The notes beneath the pieces are model-generated. The model searched no databases. It was not told the origin of the DNA and worked only from the letters and a program-made list of their open reading frames with translations. This document shows positions 20,656 to 29,154 of a DNA stretch of 57,627 nucleotides, one piece after another; position 1 is the stretch's first letter, and each line of letters opens with the position of its first letter. Source of the DNA: Levilactobacillus namurensis DSM 19117 (lineage in GTDB: Bacteria > Bacillota > Bacilli > Lactobacillales > Lactobacillaceae); the NCBI RefSeq assembly GCF_001434785.1, contig NZ_AZDT01000062.1, forward strand, positions 1 to 57,627, read 5' to 3'. A program made the translations under genes and the position numbers.

Positions 20656-22167
20656 CTAGCCTTGGTCTTGTTCAGCCGCAGCGTCGTCCTTCAACGTCCC
20701 GTCCTTGTGTACGGGGGAAACGTCGACCTTGTCCAACGGAATCAGCTTAGTGTGCTTCTTCAGCTTGTACCCAATGAACAGGATTAAGACTAACGGTACA
20801 CTGATGTAAGTGACCAGAACTTGTTCCCAGTTCCCAGTGAAGAAGGATTGTGGATCTTGACCCACGATCACAGCCACACACAGAACCAATGCCAGGATTG
20901 GTCCGAATGGGAACCACTTTGCATGGTACTTCAATTCAGATAATTGGTGACCTTGCTTGATGAATGCCCGACGGAACCGGAAGTGAGACAACGCAATCCC
21001 GAACCAAGCAATGAATCCAGTCAACCCACTAGCAGCCACTAACCACAGGTAGATCTGAGGTCCCGCGATACTACTAATAAACGTCAAGGCAGCCACGATG
21101 GTCGTTGCAATCAAAGCAAAGTAAGGAATCCCGTTCTTACCCGTCCGTTCCAAGAAGTGTGGTGCGTACCCTTCCTTAGACAGGGAGTACAGCATCCGCG
21201 TTGAGGCATACATCCCAGAGTTGGCCGCGGAGATGACGGACGTCAAGATAACGGCGTTCATCACACTAGCCGCAGCAGCCAACCCGGCACGCCGGAAGAC
21301 CAACGTGAAGGGACTGATGGCCACATCACTAGCAGAAGACCCTAACAGATCATGACTGGTGTAAGGTAAAACAGCGGCGATGACAAAGATAGCTAAAATG
21401 TAGAATAAAATAATCCGCCAGAAGACTTGGTTGATGGCCTTAGGCACACTGTGTTGTGGATCCTTGGATTCTCCCGCAGTGATTCCGACCAGTTCCGTTC
21501 CTTGGAACGAGAACCCGGCGACCACGAAGACACTCAAGATGGCTGGGAAGCCACCCACGAATGGGGCTTGCTTGTACGTGAAGTTGCTCAAGCCAGGACC
21601 CTTGCCGCCCATGATACCCACGATGGTCATTAACCCAACGGCTAAGAAGACGAAGATCGTGACCACCTTAATCAGCGACATCCAGAATTCGGTTTCCCCG
21701 AACGCCTGAACGGATAACGCGTTAATGGTCACAATAATCACTAACGCCAGTAAACTCCAGATCCACCCTGGGACCCCGGGAAGCCAAAACTTCATGACCA
21801 ACGCTGCCGTCGAAATATCCACGGCGACCGTAATTGCCCAGTTAAACCAGTAGTTCCAGCCCATCGCAAACCCTAAAGCCGGGTCAACGTACTTAGCTGA
21901 ATAAGCGGCGAATGATCCGGAGATCGGCATGTTGGTCGCCATTTCTCCTAAACTGGTCATCAGGAAGTACACCATCAGGCCCATCGCCGTATAGGCGACT
22001 AACGCCCCACCAGGTCCGGCCGTCGAAATCGCCGACCCACTGGCAACGAATAATCCAGTACCGATACAACCACCTAACGCAATCATCGAGACATGTCGCG
22101 TCTTGAGACCCCGCTTAACTGAATCCGACGCCTTGCTCGTTGTTGCATTCACCATGCTTTGTTCCAT
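20656..22167 (-). CDS. lysP: Lysine-specific amino acid permease (APC family)
   Basis: The 503-residue protein is a 12-helix APC-superfamily permease. The first-helix signature SMIALGGCIGTGLFVASG and the long hydrophobic segments are typical of LysP-type transporters. Substrate is inferred mainly from control: a lysine riboswitch with its own terminator lies directly upstream, so the gene should be on when cytoplasmic lysine is low. The ATG at 22167 has a strong AGGAGG ribosome binding site. It is a single-gene unit with promoter, riboswitch and terminator. The polar C-terminus ends in an Asp/Glu/Gln-rich tail. Confidence 0.9.
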   Translation of the reverse strand: MEQSMVNATTSKASDSVKRGLKTRHVSMIALGGCIGTGLFVASGSAISTAGPGGALVAYTAMGLMVYFLMTSLGEMATNMPISGSFAAYSAKYVDPALGFAMGWNYWFNWAITVAVDISTAALVMKFWLPGVPGWIWSLLALVIIVTINALSVQAFGETEFWMSLIKVVTIFVFLAVGLMTIVGIMGGKGPGLSNFTYKQAPFVGGFPAILSVFVVAGFSFQGTELVGITAGESKDPQHSVPKAINQVFWRIILFYILAIFVIAAVLPYTSHDLLGSSASDVAISPFTLVFRRAGLAAAASVMNAVILTSVISAANSGMYASTRMLYSLSKEGYAPHFLERTGKNGIPYFALIATTIVAALTFISSIAGPQIYLWLVAASGLTGFIAWFGIALSHFRFRRAFIKQGHQLSELKYHAKWFPFGPILALVLCVAVIVGQDPQSFFTGNWEQVLVTYISVPLVLILFIGYKLKKHTKLIPLDKVDVSPVHKDGTLKDDAAAEQDQG

Positions 22168-22222
22168 AAAAACTTCCTCCTTCTGTGTATAGAAGGACCT
22201 TCTCGAAACGACCAGGGGTACT

Positions 22223-22262
22223 AAAAAATCTCTTCCACAAATTGCTTTGCGAAAGAGATTTG
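22223..22262 (-). terminator. Riboswitch expression-platform terminator
   Basis: AAATCTCTTTC pairs with a GGAAGAGATTT arm and is followed by T6 on the minus strand. It ends the lysine riboswitch leader and would abort transcription when lysine is bound. Confidence 0.85.
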
Positions 22263-22458
22263 GAAGTCACAGATCCAAGTCAATATCGTTGAAAGCGCCC
22301 CGTAACCCTATCGGCTACGACAGTCCCTGATTTGTTGAATCAGGCCCCAACCCACAGCTTAGATAGCTCACCGTGAGTTTCGGCGATCGCCCCTTTAACA
22401 TTTTTTCATCGGTGGTACCCACCTCCAAAATGCGACTCTTGTTGACCGCGCCTCTTCT
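22263..22458 (-). ncRNA. Lysine riboswitch (L box)
   Basis: The minus-strand leader shows the L-box landmarks in order: AGAGGCGCG, AAGAGTCGC, TTTGGAG, GATGAAAAA, AAAGGGGCGATCGCCGAAAC, GGGCCTGATT hairpin, ACTGTCGTAGCCGATAGGG and the closing GGCGCTTTC. Together these make the five-helix lysine aptamer. It sits between a good promoter and the permease, ahead of the terminator at 22223-22262, so it should switch lysP off in lysine. Confidence 0.95.
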
Positions 22459-22471
22459 ATTCGATACTTGT

Positions 22472-22500
22472 AGTATACCCATCCCCTAATTGCATTGCAA
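22472..22500 (-). promoter_or_regulatory. lysP promoter
   Basis: TTGCAA (22500-22495) and TATACT (22477-22472) are 17 bases apart on the minus strand, just upstream of the riboswitch. Confidence 0.75.
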
Positions 22501-22530
22501 GCCCAAATCTTAGATTTCCTCATGGTTTTC

Positions 22531-23067
22531 TCATTCAGTTAACTGATAGCGGTACAAGCAATGCCGGACTAAGCCCCAAGTAACGGCATTAGGCGCCATC
22601 ATTTGGTCGTCAATCAATTCGAACGCTGACTTAATTAAAACCCGCTGTGAACGCGTATTGGTGGCCAAGGTCGTCGCCCAGACCGTGGTGACCTGGGGGA
22701 ATTGCCGGGGCAGTGCCGTTAGCCAAGCCGTTAGGGCCTCGGGCATCAACCCACGGCCCCAAAACTCCGGTGCTAACAGGTACCCGACATCTAAGGCCCG
22801 CGGGCTGGGAGCCCCCGTTGCTTCCACGTGCGGATAACCAATCAAGGTCCCAATCAGTCGATTTGTCGCCGGCCAAACGATGCCGTAATGCACGGGCTGT
22901 TGCCGATCAGCCGCTAAACTTGCCGTCACGCGTCGCGTAGAGACCGGCAGACTCAGCCCGGCCGGACCGGCCACAGCGGGATCCGTCAGTAGTTCCCGGT
23001 AGTCCGTTAACTGACTTTCCGTTAACGGACTCAGACGCAACCGCGGCGTCGTCAATTCTGGATGCAT
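22531..23067 (-). CDS. GNAT family N-acetyltransferase (RimJ/RimL-like)
   Basis: The 178-residue frame from ATG 23067 begins MHPELTTPRLRLSPLTESQL, the classic opening of RimJ/RimL-type acetyltransferases. An acetyl-CoA-binding segment (LLAPEFWGRGLMPEAL) and a TTLATNTRSQRVLIKSAF segment follow. Such enzymes modify ribosomal protein N-termini or small molecules; the acceptor here is not evident. The frame can be opened further upstream but has no ribosome binding site there. It is divergent from the esterase gene at 23157, and the two share about 90 bases of promoter sequence. Confidence 0.85.
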   Translation of the reverse strand: MHPELTTPRLRLSPLTESQLTDYRELLTDPAVAGPAGLSLPVSTRRVTASLAADRQQPVHYGIVWPATNRLIGTLIGYPHVEATGAPSPRALDVGYLLAPEFWGRGLMPEALTAWLTALPRQFPQVTTVWATTLATNTRSQRVLIKSAFELIDDQMMAPNAVTWGLVRHCLYRYQLTE

Positions 23068-23156
23068 TCTCTCACCGTCCCTTTCGTTCCGCTTTAGATG
23101 CGGTACAATGATACCATAGTACTGGTTCACTTTAATTAAAATCAGGAGGTTTTTCC

Positions 23157-23948
23157 ATGCAAATCATTACGCAATCCTTAGGCGCTGATACTCAAGCCTA
23201 CCTACGCGGTTATCTGCGTCAAGACGCACCTCAAGCCACCTATCCGGCGATGATCATTGTTCCCGGCGGTTCTTACACGCACATTCCGGAACAGCAAGCT
23301 GAAGATCTCGCCATGGCCTGGTTTGCGCGGGGCTACCAAGCCTTCTTCTTACGGTACAGTTTTGCTGGCGAAAAAAAGCCGCTGCTTCCCGCACCAGTCG
23401 TCGAGCTGGCTCGGAGCGTGGCTAATCTGCGCGAACATGCGGCGGATTGGCAGATCGATGCCGCCCACATCAACGTCGCCGGCTTCTCCGTAGGGGGACA
23501 TATCGTGGCCCTCTTCAACGATCTCTGGGCAACCGACCACTTGAACCAACTGGCCGGGACCACCCCCACGCAGATTCACCCCCACGCAATTCTTCTGGGT
23601 TACCCCGTGATTACCCCACAAGCTGGCTTCCCTAACGACGCCGCCACGCTAGCCCAGTGGACGGATGACCCCGCTCAGATTGCCGCAGATCAACGCGTTA
23701 CCGCACAAAACGCGCCGACCTTTGCCTGGGTCACCGCCAACGACCCACTGGTCCCCGTGCAAAACACGCTAGCCTACGTGCAGGCCTCGCTGGCTCATGG
23801 CGTGGACACTGAATTGCACATCTTCCACAACGGTCCTCACGGTTTGGCCTTAGCCAACCAAGTGACCGCGTGGAAGCCGGGAAGCAACCTGCCTCACGTT
23901 GCTCACTGGATCGACCTCGCGACCGAATGGCTGGCCGACCTCAACTAA
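23157..23948 (+). CDS. Alpha/beta hydrolase, esterase/acetyl-esterase type
   Basis: This 263-residue cytoplasmic alpha/beta hydrolase has no signal peptide. The oxyanion region VPGGSYTHIPE lies near residue 38. The nucleophile elbow GFSVGGH is at about residues 106-112, an acid candidate is in NDPLVP, and the catalytic histidine is in the HNGPHGL motif near 230. The pattern resembles BD-FAE/acetyl-xylan-esterase-like enzymes that remove acyl groups from sugars or small esters. An AGGAGG ribosome binding site precedes the ATG. It ends at the bidirectional terminator shared with the PAP2 gene. The substrate is unknown. Confidence 0.8.
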   Translation: MQIITQSLGADTQAYLRGYLRQDAPQATYPAMIIVPGGSYTHIPEQQAEDLAMAWFARGYQAFFLRYSFAGEKKPLLPAPVVELARSVANLREHAADWQIDAAHINVAGFSVGGHIVALFNDLWATDHLNQLAGTTPTQIHPHAILLGYPVITPQAGFPNDAATLAQWTDDPAQIAADQRVTAQNAPTFAWVTANDPLVPVQNTLAYVQASLAHGVDTELHIFHNGPHGLALANQVTAWKPGSNLPHVAHWIDLATEWLADLN

Positions 23949-23961
23949 AGCTTCACTAAGG

Positions 23962-24008
23962 CAAAAATCGCTCGTGATTGTCCACCGACAACCACGAGCG
24001 ATTTTTTT
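23962..24008. terminator. Bidirectional terminator
   Basis: AAAAATCGCTCGTG pairs with CACGAGCGATTTTTTT, separating the converging esterase and PAP2 genes. Confidence 0.88.
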
Positions 24009-24009
24009 G

Positions 24010-24678
24010 CTAAAGTTCTGAATGGGTCAATAACGGCCAGCGCTTCATCACCGGCGCGAGTCGGATGTACAGCCCCTGGGCAACTTGCAACCACAGGTAA
24101 GCCAATAATAAGGCACCAATCGTATCCGTTGGGAAATGTGCACCCACGTAGATCCGCGAAATCATGACCATGATGATCCAGACGATCACAATCAGGCGCA
24201 CCAACCAGGCCCGCCACGGCGTTGCAATCATGGGAATCAAAATCAGCCAAATCATCGCCATCAACAAGAAGGTCCCAAAGACGTGCCCGCTGGGGAAACT
24301 GTACCCGTTATCGATGGCCAAATGACCGGCTGGCCGGGCCCGTTGCACCAGGTCCTTGACCACGTAGGCCACCACGTCACCGCCGGCTAAAGTCGCCAGG
24401 CACCAGACTGCCGGAATCTTGAACTTGAATCCCCACAACAGGAACGCCAAGATCACTGTCCACACGATGATCATCTTGGGCTCCATCAACGTGGCCACAC
24501 CTCGCCAGAACAACATTCTCCCGTTAGACTGGTCCTTTTGCACCACATCGATTACCGATGAGTCCAAAAAAGCCACGTAAGCATTTTGCGCCTTTACGTA
24601 AAAAGCCAGAATCAAAAAAAGAATCGTGGTGAGACCAAATTTCCAGGGCCGGTCCCGATCCCGATTAAAAAGCATCAT
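24010..24678 (-). CDS. PAP2 family membrane phosphatase
   Basis: The 222-residue integral membrane protein carries the three acid-phosphatase motifs: KDLVQRARP, PSGH and SRIYVGAHFPTD. These form the outward-facing active site of lipid phosphatases. In Firmicutes such enzymes dephosphorylate undecaprenyl pyrophosphate or phosphatidylglycerol phosphate. There are about six membrane helices; an extra N-terminal segment (residues 30-70) precedes the catalytic part. The gene is monocistronic with an AAAGGAA ribosome binding site. The exact lipid is not determinable here. Confidence 0.88.
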   Translation of the reverse strand: MMLFNRDRDRPWKFGLTTILFLILAFYVKAQNAYVAFLDSSVIDVVQKDQSNGRMLFWRGVATLMEPKMIIVWTVILAFLLWGFKFKIPAVWCLATLAGGDVVAYVVKDLVQRARPAGHLAIDNGYSFPSGHVFGTFLLMAMIWLILIPMIATPWRAWLVRLIVIVWIIMVMISRIYVGAHFPTDTIGALLLAYLWLQVAQGLYIRLAPVMKRWPLLTHSEL

Positions 24679-24779
24679 AATAATAGATTCCTTTCGTCGT
24701 CTCTAAGTCTAAAATCCCTCGCAATTGAGTATACCACCCCAACCCCATTTTTCTAAACGGAAGTCAGGTTAACAATTGT

Positions 24780-25235
24780 TTAAAAACGCTTATGTTGCCG
24801 CCAAACCCGTTGCCGCAAGCGATTAACCAATTCAGACAACAAAAAGCCAAACGCAATGGCACCAGAAATCATCACCACTTGCAACAAGAAGACCAGGGCC
24901 TGATTATTCTGCCCCAATGCAAAGTTCTTGATCATCTCGTAGGCTTGACCCCCGGGCACTAACGGGACCAACGCCGGAATGTTAAAAAGAATCATCGGCA
25001 TCTTCTTCCAGCGAGCCGCCTGCAAGGACGCCACGCCAATCACCACGGCCCCTAACAGGTTGCCAATCACGTAGCCGCCGCCCCACAGAACGATGAACCG
25101 GTAGACCAGATAGCCCAGGACCCCAATCAACCCGCCCATATTCAGGGCCCGGCGGGGGATGTTCAGGAGGACCCCGAAGGCAATCGTGGCCACGTAGGTC
25201 CCTATTACTTCAATCACAAATTCAATCACGGTCAT
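24780..25235 (-). CDS. Threonine/serine exporter family protein, small subunit (DUF3815/ThrE C-terminal type)
   Basis: A 151-residue protein of about four to five membrane helices with the conserved segment MILFNIPALVPLVPGGQAYEMI, split here, typical of the C-terminal half of ThrE. In actinobacteria ThrE is a single protein, whereas in Firmicutes the halves are separate genes. It lies 12 bases after its partner and must be co-transcribed. Export of threonine or serine is the family role; the true substrate in lactobacilli has not been shown as far as I know. Confidence 0.85.
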   Translation of the reverse strand: MTVIEFVIEVIGTYVATIAFGVLLNIPRRALNMGGLIGVLGYLVYRFIVLWGGGYVIGNLLGAVVIGVASLQAARWKKMPMILFNIPALVPLVPGGQAYEMIKNFALGQNNQALVFLLQVVMISGAIAFGFLLSELVNRLRQRVWRQHKRF

Positions 25236-25247
25236 GCTGAGACCCCC

Positions 25248-26003
25248 TTACCAGAATTGTAGAACCATGGCGATGCCAAACCCGATGGCGGCGGCACTGA
25301 CTAGCGCCTCCACGCCACGCGCGGGACCACTCACTAGGTTCCCCGCCAAGATGTCCCGGACCGAGTTGGTAATGGGCACGCCCGGAACCAGTGGCATCAC
25401 ACTACCGATAATGATGTCGTCGGCATTGTTCCCCAATCCCAGTTGGGTCCCCAAGACCGCTAGCAGGCCAATGACCACCGCCGCCGCAAATTCGGACAGG
25501 AAGCGAATCCGAACGTACTTACTTAACAGGTAATACACGATCCAGCCCAACGTCCCCACAACGCAGGTAATCCAAAAGTCTGGCAGGTTATGCCGAAAGA
25601 CCACTTCCAACGGTCCACTGACCAGGGCCGCTGCAATAACCTGAACCCAGAACGGGAAGTACTTACTGGTGGCATCTAGATGGTCCAAATGATCTGCGAA
25701 TTCCTGTAACGTGATGTCGTGCGTCGCAAACTTACGTGAGAGGTCATTGACCACCGAAATCTTTTCCAAGTCAAAGGTCCGCCGCTTAACGGGTTCAATC
25801 TGCGCGCCCACTTCCCCGTTGATGGCCATCAGGATCCCGGTAATCATCACGAAGAGTTGACTGGTCCGTGCTCCGGCATTCTTCGCGATCCGTGCCATGG
25901 TATCTTCCACCCGTTCGATCTCCGAGCCATTCTCGATCATGATGCGTCCGGCTGTCAACGCCGTATGTAAAATCAATTGATCGCGGTCCTTCGACGACTG
26001 CAT
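25248..26003 (-). CDS. Threonine/serine exporter family protein, large subunit (DUF1212/ThrE N-terminal type)
   Basis: I start at ATG 26003 (MQSSKDRDQLILHTALTAGR), seven bases after AGGAGG; the earlier ATG lacks a site. The 251-residue protein has the amphipathic N-terminal domain with MIENGSEIERVEDTM, then about five membrane helices including SVMPLVPGVPITNSVRDI. It forms the first gene of the split ThrE pair. The order, spacing and orientation indicate one transport complex. Confidence 0.87.
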   Translation of the reverse strand: MQSSKDRDQLILHTALTAGRIMIENGSEIERVEDTMARIAKNAGARTSQLFVMITGILMAINGEVGAQIEPVKRRTFDLEKISVVNDLSRKFATHDITLQEFADHLDHLDATSKYFPFWVQVIAAALVSGPLEVVFRHNLPDFWITCVVGTLGWIVYYLLSKYVRIRFLSEFAAAVVIGLLAVLGTQLGLGNNADDIIIGSVMPLVPGVPITNSVRDILAGNLVSGPARGVEALVSAAAIGFGIAMVLQFW

Positions 26004-26102
26004 GCGACCGCCTCCTGTTTTCATAAAGTTTTTAATTTATTATACGCCGGGACCGCTACGGGGAAAATAACGAATCCGTTAAAATCTGCCCCGTAGAACC
26101 CA

Positions 26103-26134
26103 AAAAAGCGTCCGAGAAGGCCTCTCGAACGCGG
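26103..26134 (-). terminator. Terminator of the CDF/MntR-type unit
   Basis: On the minus strand GCGTTCGAGA and TCTCGGACGC arms form a stem followed by six T, just after the regulator stop. Confidence 0.85.
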
Positions 26135-26147
26135 GTTAGCTGATCAT

Positions 26148-26795
26148 TTACTTCACAAAAATATAGTGGGCAGCCTTGTAACTCACAATCAACTGCGCAT
26201 CGTCCGTGAGGTTCTGCACCGTCACGGGGCCCTCGAATGGGTCGTGCTTCAAGACCTTTAATTGGTCCCCAATGTCGAGCTTCAAGTCGCCTAAGTAGGT
26301 CAATAGGTCGTGGTTATCGATAAACCGGTCGACCGTGACCACGTCACCATCCTTGGCATCGTTCAACACCGTGTGACTGTCCTCGTGGTAGTGTCCGGAA
26401 CGGTCCGGAATAACGCCACCATGCGGGCAATGCGTGGGATGACCTAGCATGTCATCCAGCGCATCGATCAACTTGGGACTGGTCACATGTTCCAACACTT
26501 CAGCCTCATCGTGAACGTCGGGCAACGCGTAGCCTAGCTTCTCAATCAAGAAGTCTTCCCAGATTCGGTGTTTGCGCACCAGATCTTCCGCTAATCGAAT
26601 ACCCTTGCTAGTTAACGAGATACCCGCGTACGGGGTGTGTTCCGCGAGTCCTTCGGCGGCCATCTTGTTGACCATTTCGGTCACGGAGCCCGCCGCAATA
26701 TTCAAACTAATGGCGATTTGCTTATTAGAAACCTTCTTTTGCCGACCGCCTAGTTCGAAAATAATCTTTAAATAGTCCTCCTTCATCGGAGTCAT
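26148..26795 (-). CDS. DtxR/MntR family metal-dependent regulator
   Basis: This 215-residue regulator has an N-terminal winged helix (SNKQIAISLNIAAGSVTEMVN, broken here) at residues about 23-45. The metal-binding dimerisation domain contains HRIWEDFLIEKLGY, VHDEAEVLEH and PTHCPHGGVIP. A C-terminal SH3-like FeoA domain is included (about 150-215). In lactobacilli such proteins sense Mn(II) or Fe(II) and repress uptake genes. It is 58 bases downstream of a CDF efflux gene in the same direction, so it may report on, or be expressed with, metal export. An upstream GAGGTG site supports the ATG at 26795. Confidence 0.88.
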   Translation of the reverse strand: MTPMKEDYLKIIFELGGRQKKVSNKQIAISLNIAAGSVTEMVNKMAAEGLAEHTPYAGISLTSKGIRLAEDLVRKHRIWEDFLIEKLGYALPDVHDEAEVLEHVTSPKLIDALDDMLGHPTHCPHGGVIPDRSGHYHEDSHTVLNDAKDGDVVTVDRFIDNHDLLTYLGDLKLDIGDQLKVLKHDPFEGPVTVQNLTDDAQLIVSYKAAHYIFVK

Positions 26796-26853
26796 TCGTC
26801 GTTCACCTCATCTAAATCGTGTTTCTTACCATCAACGTGTTGGTAACCAAGGA

Positions 26854-27753
26854 CTAGTCGTGCCGCCAATCATTTTGCTTATAAAAGAGGGATTCGTCCT
26901 TCCCCCGGTAGCACTCCGCCTGAATCGTGACGTGATTTACGTTGTACTTATGACACAACAGGGCCTCAATCTGCCGGTAGACCGGTTCAATCTGGCTTAA
27001 CGGCAGGTCTTGCATGTTCACGTGGACCGAAAAAACCAAGTTGTTCTCGTCGATCTGCCAAGCGTGCAAATGATGAACGCCTTTGATCTCCGGCAGCGCA
27101 CAAATATCATGAGCAATGGCGTCATAATCCAGCTTGGGCGCCCCTTCCATCAAGATGGCAAAGGTCTGCTTCACGATGGGCCACGATTCATAGACGATGT
27201 AGCCGGCCACCAAAATCGTAATCGTTGGGTCGACCCAGCTGATCTGCCAAACGGTGATCAGAATCGCCCCAATGATGACCCCGATGGAAGCCAATGCATC
27301 GCTCAAGAGGTGCAAGTAAGTCGCCCGAATGTTCAAGTTATGCTTCGCTCCGTGATTCAAGAGAATCGTCGACAGCAAGTTCGCTGCAAAACTGACGATT
27401 GCCACCAGCAACATCACGTCACCCTTGACCGGTTCCGGCGCTAATAGTCGGCGAACCGCCTCAACCGCCAAGATCACCGAAATCAGAATCAAAACGCCGG
27501 CATTCAAGAGCGCCGTCAAAATCTCGACCCGGCGATACCCAAACGTATTCTGCCGTGTCTGGCGCCGCCGACCAATGCGGTGGGCCACGTAACTCAAGAC
27601 GACCGAAACGGCATCCCCCAAGTTATGAAAAGCGTCGGATAATAAGGAAAGGCTCCCCGATAGTAAGCCACCTAGCAACTCGAATACCGTAATCACGACA
27701 TTCAGTACCGTCACTAATAGGAAGCGGCCACCTGCCAAACTTTTATTCTCCAC
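26854..27753 (-). CDS. Cation diffusion facilitator (CzcD-type) metal efflux protein
   Basis: I start at GTG 27753, eight bases after GGAGG, giving 299 residues. Six membrane helices are followed by a cytoplasmic metal-binding domain. The helix II motif SDAFHNLGDA and helix V motif HLLSDALASIG are the paired His/Asp sites typical of zinc-type CDF antiporters. The C-terminal domain includes HHLHAWQID and a later HVTIQAEC segment. It exchanges Zn(II), or possibly Mn(II) or Co(II), for protons. Its association with the MntR-like gene leaves Mn as an option. Confidence 0.88.
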   Translation of the reverse strand: MENKSLAGGRFLLVTVLNVVITVFELLGGLLSGSLSLLSDAFHNLGDAVSVVLSYVAHRIGRRRQTRQNTFGYRRVEILTALLNAGVLILISVILAVEAVRRLLAPEPVKGDVMLLVAIVSFAANLLSTILLNHGAKHNLNIRATYLHLLSDALASIGVIIGAILITVWQISWVDPTITILVAGYIVYESWPIVKQTFAILMEGAPKLDYDAIAHDICALPEIKGVHHLHAWQIDENNLVFSVHVNMQDLPLSQIEPVYRQIEALLCHKYNVNHVTIQAECYRGKDESLFYKQNDWRHD

Positions 27754-28055
27754 TAGTCTCGCCTCCGTTACCAAACATGCCTCTATTATGACAGAGTTTA
27801 GGGCGAAAGAAAAGTCAGTGTTGGGGTTCCCTGAACCCGTTCCCCGTAAATCATAAAAAATGACGGTGGAGGCGGGAAACCAGCCCCACTTCTCCCCTAA
27901 CGTTTAGGAGGAAAATCACTACGCTTCAGCCCACCCAGTCAGCTCGCACAAGCTAAAAAAGACAGCCTGCTCACAGAAAATTCCGCTTAGCAGGCTGTCT
28001 TTTGAATTGAATCACTTCATTATAAGTCCGGTTAGTTGGAAGCGCTTCGTCCCAA
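27754..28055. other. Intergenic gap with one terminator
   Basis: Apart from the terminator at 27955-28003 and a possible CATAAT -10 box for the CDF gene near 27785, I see no gene, repeat or recognised RNA here. I looked for a manganese riboswitch upstream of the CDF gene and found no convincing match. Confidence 0.5.
27955..28003. terminator. Terminator after the GNAT gene
   Basis: AAAAAAGACAGCCTGCT pairs with AGCAGGCTGTCTTTT. The stem is long and works in both directions, closing the minus-strand acetyltransferase gene at 28056. Confidence 0.85.
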
Positions 28056-28622
28056 CTAGGCCCAAGTTGGTTGGATCAGGTGTTCTGGCTTCACGTGTGC
28101 CGTTACCCGTTCATAGGCAAAGTCTTTAACCCCAGACATCTCTGGCCCCATCCCAGACAAGTCAATCTTTCCCGTCGGCGTAAAGCCGTTCTTCTTAATA
28201 ATGTGTTGCATGGCCATATTTTGCGGATGCGTGTCGATCCGAATACTTTCGATGGTTTCGGCCTGATCAATCTGCGCAAATAACCGCTGGAATAATTCCC
28301 CAGCTAACCCGCGACCGTGATGGTGGGCCGATACTGCTACGCGATGAATCGCTAAGTACGGCGCCTGTTTGGTCAACCACTGACCTTCAATTTGTTGGTA
28401 CGTTGGATCAACGCCAGGAATGATCGCGGCAGTGCCTAAGATCTCCTGGTCTTCCTCCAGCACGACCGTCCACCCCTGGTGAATGTCGTCGACTAAGACC
28501 GCCGTGTTGGGATAAGTTCCCTGCCATTGGTCGATTTCCTGAGCCGCCAAGAGTTGCCGGCCGTCCCGAATAATTGCTTCAATTTGTGGCAAATCCGCCA
28601 TCGTAGCTTGTCGTAACAGCAT
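28056..28622 (-). CDS. GNAT family N-acetyltransferase
   Basis: The frame from ATG 28622 (MLLRQATMADLPQIEAI) gives 188 residues; an ATG four codons earlier is possible but sits against the AAGG site. The GNAT core is clear: an N-terminal strand and helix, the substrate region, then VSAHHHGRGLAGELFQRL (the acetyl-CoA loop) and THPQNMAMQHIIKKNGF near the C-terminus. The acceptor is unknown. It is monocistronic and lies downstream of a long non-coding region. Confidence 0.83.
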   Translation of the reverse strand: MLLRQATMADLPQIEAIIRDGRQLLAAQEIDQWQGTYPNTAVLVDDIHQGWTVVLEEDQEILGTAAIIPGVDPTYQQIEGQWLTKQAPYLAIHRVAVSAHHHGRGLAGELFQRLFAQIDQAETIESIRIDTHPQNMAMQHIIKKNGFTPTGKIDLSGMGPEMSGVKDFAYERVTAHVKPEHLIQPTWA

Positions 28623-28824
28623 GTGTAACACCATCCTTCATGTGATTGATTTAAACGATTTAGCAATCTTAACACGTTCGATTGAAAAAACAAGCCATTG
28701 AAATCAACTTTTTTCGGGCTAATCGTTCAAACTAACCAAAAGTAAGGAATATCAAGGGATAGCGGTTCACATGCTTTTCTCATTTTATGGGTTATTTTTC
28801 ATTTAACGGGCCATCCCGCCATAG

Positions 28825-28866
28825 AAAAAGCCCCTCCCGAAGAACCTTCTAAACTTCGAGAGGAGC
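28825..28866 (-). terminator. Terminator at the end of the 28825-29108 non-coding region
   Basis: On the minus strand GCTCCTCTCGAAG pairs with CTTCGGGAGGGGC (13 pairs, two G-T) around an 11-base loop, followed by T5. It lies about 290 bases after the merR-type stop, much too far to be its ordinary terminator. Confidence 0.85.
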
Positions 28867-29108
28867 CTATGGCGGCAACCGATGGCGAGTCGAAAATCAA
28901 AGCAAGTTAATTTTCAAAAACACGTCATTTCAGTTACGATCGCTTACGTTAGCCTATGACTAGCGTAGTCCAAGCGCAAGTATACGCGCTATTACATATG
29001 GTTATTCGCCTAGTTACAACACGTTAAACAACATGATTGACTGCTAATCCAGCCAGAAGATCGATCAGCATCGAAGGTCTTTACTGCCACCGACTGAACT
29101 CCGCCATA
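28825..29108 (-). ncRNA. Candidate structured non-coding RNA of unknown class
   Basis: Between the merR-type stop and the terminator lie about 285 bases without an open reading frame. Its 5' end TATGGCGG (29108-29101) is complementary to CCGCCATA (28875-28868) just before the terminator. A second pairing GGTGGC/GCCATC lies inside. Local hairpins include AGCGC/GCGCT, GACTA/TAGTC and CTGGCTGGATTAGCAG-type arms. A weak extended -10 promoter (TGG-TAGGCT, 29119-29114) lies just upstream. It does not match tmRNA, RNase P RNA, SRP RNA or a T-box as I know them. It could be 6S RNA, or a long 3' UTR of merR. Confidence 0.45.
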
Positions 29109-29154
29109 ACTTTAGCCTACCATTCTCGTCGCCGTTGCACAACGAAAAGGGCCC

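Noticed and set aside
27754-28055. Manganese riboswitch upstream of the cation efflux gene
   Set aside because: Purine-rich stretches are present but the conserved paired loops of the yybP-ykoY class are not visible.
28825-29108. tmRNA, RNase P RNA, SRP RNA or T-box
   Set aside because: The hallmark sequences I know for each (tag-coding frame, P4 elements, SRP tetraloop helix, TGGNACCGCG) are missing.
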